The notes: generated by a model not told the origin, from the sequence alone. A stretch of 64,000 nucleotides of DNA from Mycobacterium sp. OTB74 (GCF_029892685.1 NZ_JARXVD010000003.1:310001-374000), one strand, 5' to 3'. Shown: positions 1 through 9,258, counted from the first letter of the stretch. Program-made: numbers and translations.

Positions 1-394
1 GCTGGGCTGCCGCGATCAAGGGGATCAGGAACAGCCCGTGCTGCACCACGTCGGACGTCCAGGTTTCTGGGGAACTGATTCCGGTCTGCACTGAAATGAC
101 CGCTACTGCAATGAGATCCACGCACAGCATGAGCAGTGCCACCGACCGCCGGGTGCCCCCGCCGAATTGACCGACAGAGCGCAGTGCCCACCAGCTCCAC
201 ACCGAGACCGTCGCGACGTAGCCGGCGAAAATCGCCCAGTGTAGCCACAGGTTGGCGTCCGGCGGCTGCAAGAGCAGGGCAGCACCGATGAACATCGCCA
301 TGAGCGTCCGCAGGGCGAGTTGCAATAGCAGGCCGCGACGTACCGAGGTAGCGACGGTCGGTACAGACACCGACGCTGCATCGCGTTCAGACAT
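1..394 (-). CDS. Membrane protein, N-terminal part (cut by left window edge)
   Basis: Reading leftwards from the ATG at 394, 131 codons stay open to the window edge. The product starts MSERDAASVSVPTVAT and then has four hydrophobic stretches at about residues 21-42, 50-72, 84-103 and 116-131, with an Arg/Gly-rich loop between the second and third. No catalytic domain is visible in the part present. A multi-pass N-terminus of this kind is common in actinobacterial sensor histidine kinases, but that is a guess because the diagnostic half lies outside the window. It is separated by about 85 bp from the epimerase start side of the next gene, which runs in the same direction. Confidence 0.6.
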   Translation of the reverse strand, partial: MSERDAASVSVPTVATSVRRGLLLQLALRTLMAMFIGAALLLQPPDANLWLHWAIFAGYVATVSVWSWWALRSVGQFGGGTRRSVALLMLCVDLIAVAVISVQTGISSPETWTSDVVQHGLFLIPLIAAAQ

Positions 395-480
395 GCCCGA
401 CTCCCGTCCCGGCACAGTTGGCACGAGTATAGGGCTGGTCAGGGCCGCGATGAGGACAGTTGGCGGGGAGAAATCGCGGG

Positions 481-1449
481 CTAGGCGAACGACTCGATGA
501 TCGACTCGCGGGGGTCGCGCCAGGTCAGGCCGAGATCCGACAGTGTCAACGAATCGTCAGTCGGTACCGCGGCCGTCAACAGCATCGCCGCCTCATAACT
601 CAGCCCTTCGGGCAGTGGCAGCCATCGCTCCGCGAAATCCGCTACCCGGCCGACCCCTCGAAACAGGCCGGGTGACATCGGAATTCGTCGGATCGGCCGA
701 CCAAGTGCGGCCTCCAAGGCGTCAACCATCTGATCGAACGTCAGCATCTCGCCGCCGCAGACATAGCGTTTGGGCCCGCGGCCGGGAACCATCAATGCCG
801 TGTGCACCCGCGCCACGTCACCGACGTCGATCATCTGCATCCCGCCGCGCAACCGAGGCGCCACCCGGAATCGTACGATGGGGTCCCAACCACGTTGTGT
901 AACACCGACAGCCGTGTGGAATGCCGGTCCGACCACCGACGACGGATACGTGACCACAACGGGTGCGCCGGTAGCCTGCAGTCGGCGCGCTGCCGTATCT
1001 GCGTAGGCCTTGGTGCGGGCGTAGTCGCTGCGGCCGGGTACCGGGGGAGTATCTGGACCGATGACACCGTCCGGTGGCGGAAACAGCGAGCTGTACGACG
1101 ACACCGACACGACAGGGTCCAACCCCAACTCGCACGCCCGGGTCAACAAAGACTCGGTTGCGTAGGCGTTGATGTCCCACATCAACTGCGTGCGACGGCT
1201 GTCGGTGCCAACTACACCGGCGGCGTGCAACACCGCATCGCAGCCGGACAACAGCTCGGAAACTGTTGTGGCATCACGGATATCGCCAGCCCGTACCTCG
1301 AGCGACCCGAGTGTCTGCAGTTCCTTGATGACTGCATCGTCGGCGCCGCCGGGCACGACAAGTAGCCGGACCGAATGTCCCGCGCCCAGCAACGCGCGCA
1401 CCGTGTGAGCACCGAGATACCCGGTACCACCGGTGACTGCGACGAGCAT
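481..1449 (-). CDS. NAD(P)-dependent epimerase/dehydratase (extended SDR)
   Basis: The 322-residue product has the nucleotide-binding motif GGTGYLG at residues 7-13 and the extended-SDR active-site pattern Y143-x3-K147 with a serine-rich strand just before it (SVSSYS). This places it with NAD(P)-dependent sugar epimerases and hydroxysteroid-dehydrogenase-like reductases; the substrate cannot be read from the sequence. Its ATG shares one base with the stop of the enoyl-CoA hydratase gene upstream (TGATG arrangement at 1447-1451), so the two are very likely co-transcribed and translationally coupled. That link, and the KstR-type operator upstream of the pair, suggests a role in sterol or acyl-CoA metabolism. 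This is inferred from context only. Confidence 0.8.
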   Translation of the reverse strand: MLVAVTGGTGYLGAHTVRALLGAGHSVRLLVVPGGADDAVIKELQTLGSLEVRAGDIRDATTVSELLSGCDAVLHAAGVVGTDSRRTQLMWDINAYATESLLTRACELGLDPVVSVSSYSSLFPPPDGVIGPDTPPVPGRSDYARTKAYADTAARRLQATGAPVVVTYPSSVVGPAFHTAVGVTQRGWDPIVRFRVAPRLRGGMQMIDVGDVARVHTALMVPGRGPKRYVCGGEMLTFDQMVDALEAALGRPIRRIPMSPGLFRGVGRVADFAERWLPLPEGLSYEAAMLLTAAVPTDDSLTLSDLGLTWRDPRESIIESFA

Positions 1450-2249
1450 CAGCGCATCTTGAACTGAGGTGCGCGCTTCTCCTTGAAGGCCAACGGGCCT
1501 TCTTTAGCGTCATCGGACAGGAACACCGGAATGCCGTTGGCGGTGTCGGGCTTGAACGCGTCGAGCTCGTGCATGCCCTCGGTCTCGCGGATGGTCTTCA
1601 GGATGGCCTGCACCGCCAGCGGGCCGTTGTTGTTGATCACCTCGGCGATCTCGAGGGCCTTCTCCAGCGCGGTGCCGTCCGGCACCACATGGCCGATCAG
1701 CCCGTACTCCAGGGCCTGGGCCGCGGTGATGTGCCGTCCGGTCAGCAACATGTCGCAGGCGATGGTGTAGGGAATCTGGCGCACCAGGCGCACTGCCGAG
1801 CCACCCATCGGGTACAAGCTCCACCTGGCCTCGGAGATACCGAACTTGGCGCTCTCGCCGGCCACCCTGATGTCCGTGCCCTGCAGAATCTCGGTGCCGC
1901 CGGCAATGGCCGGGCCCTCGACCGCCGCGATCAGCGGCTTGGTCAGGCGGCGACCCTTGAGCAGGCCGTCGATGCGCGACGGGTCGTAGCTGCCGTCCTT
2001 GAACGAGTCGCCCGGCGGCTTCTTGGTTGCGCCCTTGAGGTCCATACCTGCACAGAAGTAGCCGCCGGCACCGGTCAGGATGCAGGTCCGGATCTCCGGA
2101 TCGTTGTCTACCCGGTCCCATGCCTCGACCATTATCGAGAGCATCTCGGTGGAAAGTGCGTTGCGTGCCTCGGGCCGGTTCAGGGTGACGATCAGGGTGT
2201 GTCCGCGCTGCTCAATGAGGGCGTCGGGGCCTTTGTCGGACTCGCTCAC
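1449..2249 (-). CDS. echA19: Enoyl-CoA hydratase EchA19 (cholesterol side-chain beta-oxidation)
   Basis: This is a crotonase-fold protein of 266 residues. It has the oxyanion-hole segments [14 protein letters not shown] (about residues 60-73) and [16 protein letters not shown], and closely follows the mycobacterial EchA19 sequence as I recall it. EchA19 hydrates the 2,3-enoyl-CoA formed during degradation of the cholesterol side chain. The start is a GTG at 2247-2249 with GGAAGG upstream. The gene diverges from fadD19, the same pairing as in M. tuberculosis (Rv3515c/Rv3516), and shares the intergenic KstR-type operator. The epimerase gene follows with a one-base overlap. The family is certain; the orthology is strongly supported by synteny. 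Confidence 0.92.
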   Translation of the reverse strand: MSESDKGPDALIEQRGHTLIVTLNRPEARNALSTEMLSIMVEAWDRVDNDPEIRTCILTGAGGYFCAGMDLKGATKKPPGDSFKDGSYDPSRIDGLLKGRRLTKPLIAAVEGPAIAGGTEILQGTDIRVAGESAKFGISEARWSLYPMGGSAVRLVRQIPYTIACDMLLTGRHITAAQALEYGLIGHVVPDGTALEKALEIAEVINNNGPLAVQAILKTIRETEGMHELDAFKPDTANGIPVFLSDDAKEGPLAFKEKRAPQFKMR

Positions 2250-2293
2250 GGGTACCTTCCTTCAGGCTCTAGGGCCACAGACTTGTCACGAAA

Positions 2294-2307
2294 TGTAACA
2301 CGTTCTA
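2294..2307. promoter_or_regulatory. KstR-type operator between echA19 and fadD19
   Basis: TGTAACACGTTCTA fits TnnAACnnGTTnnA, the published binding motif of the TetR-family cholesterol repressor KstR, at every fixed position. It lies 12 bases before the fadD19 GTG and about 45 bases before the echA19 start, so one site can silence both genes. The tiny distance to fadD19 suggests a leaderless or near-leaderless fadD19 transcript. Confidence 0.85.
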
Positions 2308-2319
2308 GTTTAGGTAATC

Positions 2320-3972
2320 GTGGCCCTGAATATCGCCGATCTCGCCGAGCACGCCATCGATGCTGTGCCTGACCGCGTCGCCCTGATCTGTGGCGACGAA
2401 CAACTGACCTACGCCGGGTTGGAGGAGAAGGCCAATCGCCTGGCCCACTACCTCCAGTCCCAGGGAGTCAAGAAGGACGACAAGGTTGGGCTGTATTGCC
2501 GCAACCGCATCGAGATCGTGATCGGCATGCTCGGCATCGTCAAGGCCGGCGCGATCTTGGTCAACGTCAACTTCCGCTATGTCGAGGGCGAGCTGCGCTA
2601 CCTGTTCGACAACTCCGACATGGTCGCGCTGATCCACGAGCGCCAGTACTCGGACCGGGTTGCCAACGTGCTGCCTGATCTGCCGCTGCTCAAGACGATT
2701 CTGGTGGTGGAAGACGGGTCGGACGACGACTTCCAGCGCTACGGCGGCGTGGAGTTCTACTCGGCCATCGCCGACAGCTCGCCCGAGCGCGACTTCGGTC
2801 CGCGCAGCGAGGACGACATCTATCTGCTGTACACCGGCGGCACCACCGGATTCCCCAAGGGCGTCATGTGGCGCCACGAGGACATCTACCGAGTTCTGTT
2901 CGGCGGCACCGACTTTGCCACCGGTGAGCCCGTTGCCGACGAGTACGACCTGTCCAAGCAGGCCGCCGCCAACCCGCCGATGATTCGGCTCCCCATCCCG
3001 CCGATGATCCACGGCGCGACCCAGTCGGCTACCTGGATGGCACTGTTCACCGGCCACACCGTGGTGCTGATGCCGGAGTTCGACGCCGACGCGGCGTGGC
3101 GAATGATCCACGAGCACAAGGTCAATCTGCTGTTCTTCACCGGCGACGCGATGGCCCGGCCGCTGCTCGATGCGCTGCTCGCCCACCAGGACGCGGGCAA
3201 CGAGTACGACCTGTCGAGCCTGTTCCTGCTGGCCAGCACCGCGGCTCTGTTCTCCACCAGCCTCAAGGAGAAGTTCCTCGAGTTGCTGCCCAACCGGATC
3301 ATCACCGACTCGATCGGCTCCTCGGAGACTGGCTTCGGTGGTACCTCCGTGGTGGCCAAGGGGCAGAGCCACATTGGTGGCCCGCGCGTCACCATCGACA
3401 AGAACACCAAGGTGCTCGACGAGGACGGCAACGAGGTGGTTCCGGGCTCGGGAGTGCGCGGCATCATCGCCAAGTGCGGTCACATCCCGGTCGGCTACTT
3501 CAAGGACGAGAAGAAGACCGCGGAAACCTTCCGGACCTTCAACGGCGTGCGGTACGCGATTCCGGGCGACTACGCCGAGGTCGAGGCCGACGGCAGTGTG
3601 ACCATGCTGGGCCGCGGCTCGGTGTCGATCAACTCCGGTGGCGAGAAGATCTACCCCGAAGAGGTCGAGGCCGCACTCAAGGGCCACCCAGATGTGTTCG
3701 ACGCCTTGGTGGTCGGTGTTCCGGACCCGCGCTTCGGCCAGCACGTCGCGGCCGTCGTGCAGCCCCGTGAGGGTGCCCGCCCGACGCTGGCGGAGCTCGA
3801 TGCGTTTGTGCGCAGCGAGATCGCCGGATACAAAGTGCCGCGCAGCCTTTGGCTGGTCGACGAGGTGATGCGCTCGCCGGCGGGCAAGCCCGACTACCGG
3901 TGGGCCAAGGACCAGACCGAGGCCCGGCCGGCCGACGAAGTGCACGCGAAACACGCTGCAACGCAATCCTAG
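2320..3972 (+). CDS. fadD19: Steroid side-chain acyl-CoA synthetase FadD19
   Basis: The 550-residue protein is an ATP/AMP-forming acyl-CoA ligase of the ANL superfamily. The P-loop YTGGTTGFPKGV is at about residues 171-182, GSSETGFGG lies in the adenylation core, and the C-terminal lysine segment is AGKPDYRW. It closely matches FadD19 (Rv3515c), which loads the C26 carboxylate of the cholesterol side chain with CoA. The start is a GTG; no good Shine-Dalgarno precedes it, and the operator sits immediately upstream. The flavin monooxygenase gene follows 13 bp downstream in the same direction. Confidence 0.95.
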   Translation: MALNIADLAEHAIDAVPDRVALICGDEQLTYAGLEEKANRLAHYLQSQGVKKDDKVGLYCRNRIEIVIGMLGIVKAGAILVNVNFRYVEGELRYLFDNSDMVALIHERQYSDRVANVLPDLPLLKTILVVEDGSDDDFQRYGGVEFYSAIADSSPERDFGPRSEDDIYLLYTGGTTGFPKGVMWRHEDIYRVLFGGTDFATGEPVADEYDLSKQAAANPPMIRLPIPPMIHGATQSATWMALFTGHTVVLMPEFDADAAWRMIHEHKVNLLFFTGDAMARPLLDALLAHQDAGNEYDLSSLFLLASTAALFSTSLKEKFLELLPNRIITDSIGSSETGFGGTSVVAKGQSHIGGPRVTIDKNTKVLDEDGNEVVPGSGVRGIIAKCGHIPVGYFKDEKKTAETFRTFNGVRYAIPGDYAEVEADGSVTMLGRGSVSINSGGEKIYPEEVEAALKGHPDVFDALVVGVPDPRFGQHVAAVVQPREGARPTLAELDAFVRSEIAGYKVPRSLWLVDEVMRSPAGKPDYRWAKDQTEARPADEVHAKHAATQS

Positions 3973-3985
3973 TCAGGGAAACATC

Positions 3986-5107
3986 ATGAAAACCGAACTC
4001 TGCGATCGCTTCGGCATCCAGTACCCCATCTTCGTCTTCACCCCTTCGGAGAAGGTGGCTGCTGCGGTGACCCGCGCCGGCGGCATGGGCGTGCTGGGCT
4101 GTGTGCGGTTCAACGACGCGGATGACCTGGAGAATGTCCTGCAGTGGATGGACGCCAACACTGACGGCAAGCCCTACGGCGTCGACGTGGTGATGCCGGC
4201 CAAGATTCCCACCGAGGGCACATCGGTCGACATCAACAAACTGATTCCGCAGGGGCACAAGGACTTTGTCGCCAAAACCCTCGCCGATCTTGGTGTTCCG
4301 CAGCTTCCGGAGGATGAGGAGCGCAACGAGGGGGTGCTGGGCTGGCTGCATTCCGTAGCACGCTCCCATGTTGAAGTAGCGCTCAAACACCCGATCAAGC
4401 TGATCGCCAACGCGCTCGGCTCACCACCGAAGGACGTCATCGACCAGGTGCACGCCGCCGGGGTTCCGGTCGCCGCACTGGCCGGCAGTGCCAAGCACGC
4501 GCTGCGGCACGTCGAGAACGGCGTGGACATCGTGGTGGCCCAGGGCCACGAGGCCGGTGGTCACACCGGTGAGATCGGCTCCATGGTGCTGTGGCCAGAA
4601 ATCGTTGATGCTCTCGGCGATAAGGCTCCGGTACTGGCCGCCGGCGGCATCGGCAGCGGACGTCAGATGGCAGCGGCGCTGGCTCTCGGCGCCCAGGGCG
4701 TCTGGATGGGCTCGGCGTTTCTGACTGCGGCCGAGTACGACCTGGGCGTGCGCCTGGAGTCGGGCGTCTCGGTCGTGCAGGAGGCCATGCTCAAGGCCAC
4801 CTCGGCCGACACCGTGCGCCGCAGGATCTACACCGGCAAGCCGGCCCGACTGCTCAAGAGCCGCTGGACCGACGCCTGGGACGCTGAAGGTGCACCCGAG
4901 CCGCTGCCGATGCCGCTGCAGAACATCCTGGTCAGCGAGGCCCATCAGCGGATGAGCGAATCCGCCGATCCGACTGCTGTCGCTATGCCGGTCGGCCAGA
5001 TCGTCGGCCGGATGAACGAAATCCGCCCGGTGGCCGACATCATCGGTGAACTGGTCAGCGGCTTCGAGGCGGCCAGCAAGCGGTTGGACGCCATCCGCGA
5101 CAACTGA
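3986..5107 (+). CDS. Nitronate monooxygenase / 2-nitropropane dioxygenase family flavoprotein
   Basis: The 373-residue product has the TIM-barrel FMN pattern of this family. The start is LCDRFGIQYPIF. A substrate-loop histidine lies in GHEAGGHTGEIGSM (around residues 186-199), and the phosphate-binding segment is AAGGIGSGRQMAAALALGAQGVWMG. It resembles mycobacterial members linked to sterol catabolism, such as Rv3553, but is not clearly its ortholog. It begins 13 bp after fadD19 and so probably shares that transcript and its KstR control. A long inverted repeat and a palindrome follow the stop. Substrate unknown; a reductase or oxidase acting on a steroid CoA ester is only an inference from position. 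Confidence 0.85.
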   Translation: MKTELCDRFGIQYPIFVFTPSEKVAAAVTRAGGMGVLGCVRFNDADDLENVLQWMDANTDGKPYGVDVVMPAKIPTEGTSVDINKLIPQGHKDFVAKTLADLGVPQLPEDEERNEGVLGWLHSVARSHVEVALKHPIKLIANALGSPPKDVIDQVHAAGVPVAALAGSAKHALRHVENGVDIVVAQGHEAGGHTGEIGSMVLWPEIVDALGDKAPVLAAGGIGSGRQMAAALALGAQGVWMGSAFLTAAEYDLGVRLESGVSVVQEAMLKATSADTVRRRIYTGKPARLLKSRWTDAWDAEGAPEPLPMPLQNILVSEAHQRMSESADPTAVAMPVGQIVGRMNEIRPVADIIGELVSGFEAASKRLDAIRDN

Positions 5108-5112
5108 TTGTC

Positions 5113-5175
5113 CGTTGATCCTGTACCCAAGGCGCAGAAGTTCGAGTAGGTAGCGCCCGGAGTACAGGATCAACG
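5113..5175. repeat. Long perfect inverted repeat with nested stem
   Basis: Arms CGTTGATCCTGTAC (5113-5126) and GTACAGGATCAACG (5162-5175) are perfectly complementary over 14 bp around a 35-base loop. The loop contains a second possible stem (GGCGC with GCGCC). It starts 5 bases after the monooxygenase stop. There is no trailing T run, so it may be a stem-type terminator, an mRNA-protecting structure or a protein site. Confidence 0.6.
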
Positions 5176-5183
5176 CATCTACA

Positions 5184-5204
5184 GGTTGTATCCGCGATAC
5201 AACC
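5184..5204. promoter_or_regulatory. Palindrome upstream of the GMC oxidoreductase gene
   Basis: Arms GGTTGTATC and GATACAACC flank a CGC centre: 9 bp of perfect dyad symmetry, 88 bases before the ATG at 5293. The geometry suits a dimeric repressor or activator. No regulator can be assigned, though the PucR-type gene at the far end of the oxidoreductase is one candidate. Confidence 0.5.
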
Positions 5205-5292
5205 AGAGCACCGGACTCGGTTGCGCTGTGACATGGGCCGCAAGCGACCCGCGACATAGATTTTCCTCACCACCTGCGAGTCGAGGAGAACC

Positions 5293-7287
5293 ATGAGCGC
5301 GTCGATCACCGCCACCCACCGTGAGGTCCTACGGGCCCTGGCCGACACCGTTGTGCCGGCTATCGAGCGCACGGACGACCCCACCGGTTTCTGGGCGATC
5401 AGTGGCACCGACCTCAAGGTCGACGCTGCGCTCGAGATGGCGCTGTCGGCCATGCCCGACGCCCAGCGTGCCGGCCTGCTCGGCCTGATCGACGCTCTGC
5501 ATGCCAATGGTTTCGTGGATGCCACCGCGGAGGTCCGCGAGCAGATCATCGACGGTGTCGGCCTGCTCGGGCCGCAGGCCGCCGGCGCGATGAATGCGCT
5601 GGTGTCGCTGGCGCTGGCTTTCGGATACGCCGGACCGAACCCGCAGACCGGCTCCAACCCGATGTGGGCCGGCTTCGGCTACCCGGGCGCGCTCAACATC
5701 GAGCCCGGCGGCGACGGCGGCTTCGAAGCCTTCGTGCCCGACGCTCCGGTCATCGAGGCCGACGTCTGCGTGGTCGGTTCGGGCGCCGGCGGCGGCCTGA
5801 TCGCCGGCATACTGGCCGGTGCCGGACTGGACGTCGTGGTGCTGGAAGCCGGCGGCAACCACCACGAAGCCGACTTCACCGGGCTGGAACTGCCGGCATT
5901 CCAACAGCTGTTCTGGAAGGGTGGCCCCACTCCGACCGCCGACTTCAACGTCACGCTGCTGGCCGGATCGACCGTGGGTGGCGGACCGACCGTCAACTGG
6001 TCCAACTGCCTGCGCACCCCCGCGCACGTGCGTCGGCAGTGGGCGGACGAATTCGGCCTGCAGGGCGTGGACGGCCCTGACTTCGACCGGCACCTCGATG
6101 CGGTCTCGGAGCGGCTCGGCGTCAACCCGGACTGCTCGGACCTCAATGGCCCGCACCAGCGGATGCGTGACGGCGCAGCCGAACTCGGTTGGAACTTCAC
6201 CAAACTCAGGCGCAACGCTGCGCCGGAAGCGTATTCGGCGGACACCGCCGGCTACCTCGGCCTGGGTGATCGCTCCGGTGCCAAGCTCGACGTCCGTCGT
6301 ACCTACCTGACCGACGCAGTGACCGCGGGCGCCCGGGTGATCGTGCGCTGCACCGCGCAGCGGGTACTCACTGAAAATGACAGTGCCGCAGGGGTATCGG
6401 CGTCGTTCGTCGACCCCACAACGGGCGAGGCAACCGAAGTGACCGTCCGTGCACCGCGCGTCGTGGTGTCGTGTGGATCGCTGGAATCGCCTGCGCTGCT
6501 GCTGCGTTCGGGAATCGGCGGACCGGCTGTCGGACAGAACCTGCACCTGCACCCCGTGGTTGCGACCCTGGCCTTGCATGACGAGCCGCAGCGCGGATGG
6601 TGGGGCGCCCCGATGACCGCGATGGTCGACGAGTTTGCCGACGTCGAGGACGGGTACGGCTTTCTGATCCAGGGCGTGCAGTGGTCGAATTCGCTTATCG
6701 CGGGTGGCATGTCGCGCTCGTCGAACCGCGAACTCAAGGAGACCATGGCCCAGTTGGAGAACGCCGTCTGGTTCGTCGGTATCCCGCGCGACCGCGGTTG
6801 CGGCCGAGTCAGTATCGACGAAGCGGGCAACTCGGTGGTCACCTATGACGTCACCGACGAGGTCGATGTGCGCAATGAGCAGCGCTCGATCGAGGCGCAG
6901 ATCCGCCTGCACGCCGCCAGTGGCGCCCGCGAGATCGTCCCATTCGCCGGCACCGCGCTGCGCTGGCGCAAGGGCGATGACCTCGAGGAGTTCATCGAGA
7001 CCATGAAGAACGTCCCGCTGGGCGTCGGTGGGCACCGGGTGTTCTCCGCACACCAGATGAGCAGCTGCCGCATGGGAACCGACCCGCAGACCTCGGTGGC
7101 CAACCCGGTGGGCGAATTGCACGACGTCGCAGGGGTTTACATCGGAGACGCCAGTGCGCTGCCGACCGCGACCGGGGTCAATCCGATGCTCTCCACGATG
7201 GCCATGGCGCACCGCACTGCCGAGGTGATCGCCCAGGCGGCAGGGGTTCTAGGACAGGACCGCGCCTTGCAGCCAGTGGCACAGTAG
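5293..7287 (+). CDS. GMC-family FAD-dependent oxidoreductase
   Basis: The 664-residue product has the FAD-binding beta-alpha-beta motif at about residues 158-185 (VVGSGAGGGLIAG, ending VVLEAGG). The GMC C-terminal block follows, with the histidine region SAHQMSSCRMG and the GVNPMLSTMAMA segment that supplies the second active-site polar residue. The first 150 residues form an extra alpha-helical N-terminal domain, like that of long-chain alcohol oxidases. Typical substrates are alcohols or sterols; none can be fixed here. The start follows a GGAG ribosome site by six bases. The 3' end overlaps the convergent PucR-type gene by 39 bp. A GMC enzyme beside fadD19 fits alcohol or sterol oxidation, as an inference. 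Confidence 0.87.
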   Translation: MSASITATHREVLRALADTVVPAIERTDDPTGFWAISGTDLKVDAALEMALSAMPDAQRAGLLGLIDALHANGFVDATAEVREQIIDGVGLLGPQAAGAMNALVSLALAFGYAGPNPQTGSNPMWAGFGYPGALNIEPGGDGGFEAFVPDAPVIEADVCVVGSGAGGGLIAGILAGAGLDVVVLEAGGNHHEADFTGLELPAFQQLFWKGGPTPTADFNVTLLAGSTVGGGPTVNWSNCLRTPAHVRRQWADEFGLQGVDGPDFDRHLDAVSERLGVNPDCSDLNGPHQRMRDGAAELGWNFTKLRRNAAPEAYSADTAGYLGLGDRSGAKLDVRRTYLTDAVTAGARVIVRCTAQRVLTENDSAAGVSASFVDPTTGEATEVTVRAPRVVVSCGSLESPALLLRSGIGGPAVGQNLHLHPVVATLALHDEPQRGWWGAPMTAMVDEFADVEDGYGFLIQGVQWSNSLIAGGMSRSSNRELKETMAQLENAVWFVGIPRDRGCGRVSIDEAGNSVVTYDVTDEVDVRNEQRSIEAQIRLHAASGAREIVPFAGTALRWRKGDDLEEFIETMKNVPLGVGGHRVFSAHQMSSCRMGTDPQTSVANPVGELHDVAGVYIGDASALPTATGVNPMLSTMAMAHRTAEVIAQAAGVLGQDRALQPVAQ

Positions 7288-8517
7288 GAGCGCGATCTCG
7301 ACATCGAGGCGGTCGGCGCCGGTGATCGGCCGGCCCAACCGCTCCTCTGCCCGCTGCACGCGGTAACGCACCGTGTTGAAGTGCATGTTCAGCTCGGTGG
7401 CGGCGGCCTTGTAGCTCGATGCGCACTGGAGGAACACCCGCAAGGTGTCGCGCAGTCGCTCGTCGGCCTCGGTCGGCTCGCCCAGCGGGCCGAGAACCTC
7501 TTCCACCCATTCACGGGCGGCGGGCAGATTCGCGGCGTGCAGCGCGGCCGCGGCCACACCAGGGTCGCTGTTCGCGATCACCTGTAGCTCGCGGCCCCCG
7601 ACCAGGGCTACCGACCGGGCCCCAAGAGCCTGACGGTGCGACCGCCGGAACCCGTCCATCCCTGGCAGCGGATCGCCGACCGCGAGCAACGGCGGGTTGG
7701 GCTGGTTGGCCACAAATGCGCGAGCCTGCTGGACTGCATGCTCTATCCCTTTGGTGGGCAACGGAATCCATGCCCAACCCGTCAATCGGTCGTCGGCGAT
7801 CAACAACGGAGCGCCCGGGCTGTCAAGCGCCTCGGCCAGCGCCCGGGCGAACCGTTCGAGGTGCACAAGTTCCTGGCCGCGGGGGATTTCGTGATAGCTG
7901 AACACCACCGCCAGGTGCACTCTGCGTAGCGGATAACCGATCTCAGCGCTCATCGCGTCGATGTCGGATGATTCTTGGTTGAGCAACTCACGCACGCGCA
8001 GCCCCCGTGCGGTGTTGGCTGCAGCCAGGCACTGGTCGCGCACCACCTGGTAGGTCACGGTGACCTGGTGGGAGATCTGGTCGATGTACTTGAAGGTGAT
8101 GGTCGCGATCAGCTGGAACACGTCGAGCGACTGCTCGGCGGGCAGCTCAAGCTGGCGCACCTCGTCCAGCACGATTTCCAGCAGGGCCTGATGGCCGAGG
8201 CGGTAGGCGCGGATCAGGGTGTCGACCGGAGCGCCGCGACGGGCGAGTTCCCGGGCGTGCTCAAGGGCTGCGGGCGGCGCCTCCAGTTCCACGACCGGTA
8301 TTTCGTGCTGAATGGCTGAGAAGACGGTGTGCACGTTCTGCTGGACGCTCTCGCGCAGCACGCCCAGCAGGGCCACTTCCTCGGCCAACTCGTCGATCTC
8401 GGTCAGCAGATGTTGCAGCACCGCTTCACTGACGCCGTCGAGTCGTTCGCCGAGTCGCGCGACGATCAGCGCGGCTGATTCGGCGTTCGTCGCGGCGACC
8501 TGTGCTCGACGCTCCAT
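7249..8517 (-). CDS. PucR/CdaR-type transcriptional regulator
   Basis: This is a 422-residue protein with a helical N-terminal sensor region (long amphipathic stretches to about residue 170), a central GGDEF-like remnant domain, and a C-terminal helix-turn-helix of the PucR type. The HTH region (about residues 365-410) reads YKAAATELNMHFNTVRYRV followed by RAEERLG. Members usually activate neighbouring catabolic genes in response to a substrate. The gene is convergent with the GMC oxidoreductase and overlaps its end. Its own target is not evident; the palindrome at 5184-5204 is a possible site. Confidence 0.82.
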   Translation of the reverse strand: MERRAQVAATNAESAALIVARLGERLDGVSEAVLQHLLTEIDELAEEVALLGVLRESVQQNVHTVFSAIQHEIPVVELEAPPAALEHARELARRGAPVDTLIRAYRLGHQALLEIVLDEVRQLELPAEQSLDVFQLIATITFKYIDQISHQVTVTYQVVRDQCLAAANTARGLRVRELLNQESSDIDAMSAEIGYPLRRVHLAVVFSYHEIPRGQELVHLERFARALAEALDSPGAPLLIADDRLTGWAWIPLPTKGIEHAVQQARAFVANQPNPPLLAVGDPLPGMDGFRRSHRQALGARSVALVGGRELQVIANSDPGVAAAALHAANLPAAREWVEEVLGPLGEPTEADERLRDTLRVFLQCASSYKAAATELNMHFNTVRYRVQRAEERLGRPITGADRLDVEIALLLCHWLQGAVLS

Positions 8518-8577
8518 GCCTGGCAGCGTAGGCCGGTGTCCGGCTGGTCGCGTGTGTTTGCCCGCTCCGGCCTTGGC

Positions 8578-9258
8578 TCAGGGCTTCGGCAGGGTGATCT
8601 TGGTCTGTTGACCGACCGCCGCGGTGGCGGCCTGCACAGCAGCGGCCTGATCTGCCAGGCCGTCCGAATTCAGTTGCAGCACATAGGTGGTATCGCCGGC
8701 CGGGATGACGACCGTCCGCTGCGCGACGAACTTGGTCTTGCCGTCCGATACCCAGGTGCCGGCGATCTGATATGCCGGGTAGTGGCCCATCGTCGTGGCG
8801 CTGCCGGGGCCGGGTGCCTTGAACTCGGGCAGGTTCTGCAGCTCGCCGGGTGCCGCCTCAAGTAGTGCCTCGGGGCTGACGGTTCCGGTCAGCTTGGCCA
8901 GCAGTGCAGTCACACTCGGGGTGTAGCCCTGGTCCTTGGGGTCGCCGGGCCCGCTCGGAATGATCGCGTCGTAGGCCCAGTCAGGGGTGTCGTCGCCTGC
9001 GGACTTCCAGCCGTCGAAGGTAGGCAGCTCGACTTTCGGGGTACCTGGATCGCCGCGGTGCACGTGGGCTTCGGTGATCTTGTGGTCCCGGAGGTAATCG
9101 GCGATGGTCGGGTGTGGGCCGTCGGGCGCGGCGGGCTTGGCCAGCTTGGCACTGGTGTGAGGGGCCGCAGCAGGCTTGGAATCGGAGTTGCAGCCGGATA
9201 GCAGCAGGCCCAGAGCGGTCGCGGCGACGGTGATGCCGGTCAGTGCGGACGTTCTCAT
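8578..9258 (-). CDS. LpqN/LpqT-type lipoprotein
   Basis: The 226-residue precursor has a lipoprotein signal peptide: a short positive start MRTSALTG, a hydrophobic core, and the lipobox LLSGC with Cys23 as the lipidated residue. The mature part begins with an Ala/Lys/Pro-rich linker and continues as the soluble LpqN-like fold common in mycobacteria, with HPTIADYL near its start. The related M. tuberculosis lipoproteins are cell-envelope proteins with no defined enzymatic role. The gene lies 60 bp downstream of the PucR-type gene's start side and 68 bp beyond the SDR stop, so it may be transcribed alone or by read-through. Confidence 0.82.
   Translation of the reverse strand: MRTSALTGITVAATALGLLLSGCNSDSKPAAAPHTSAKLAKPAAPDGPHPTIADYLRDHKITEAHVHRGDPGTPKVELPTFDGWKSAGDDTPDWAYDAIIPSGPGDPKDQGYTPSVTALLAKLTGTVSPEALLEAAPGELQNLPEFKAPGPGSATTMGHYPAYQIAGTWVSDGKTKFVAQRTVVIPAGDTTYVLQLNSDGLADQAAAVQAATAAVGQQTKITLPKP

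Noticed and set aside
2305..3966. 553-codon frame antisense to fadD19
   Set aside because: It has the usual mirror-frame composition (Val, Gly, Arg, His rich), no family features, and the sense strand is a certain gene.
5329..7212. 627-codon frame antisense to the GMC gene
   Set aside because: Shadow of a high-GC gene; no motif or ribosome site.
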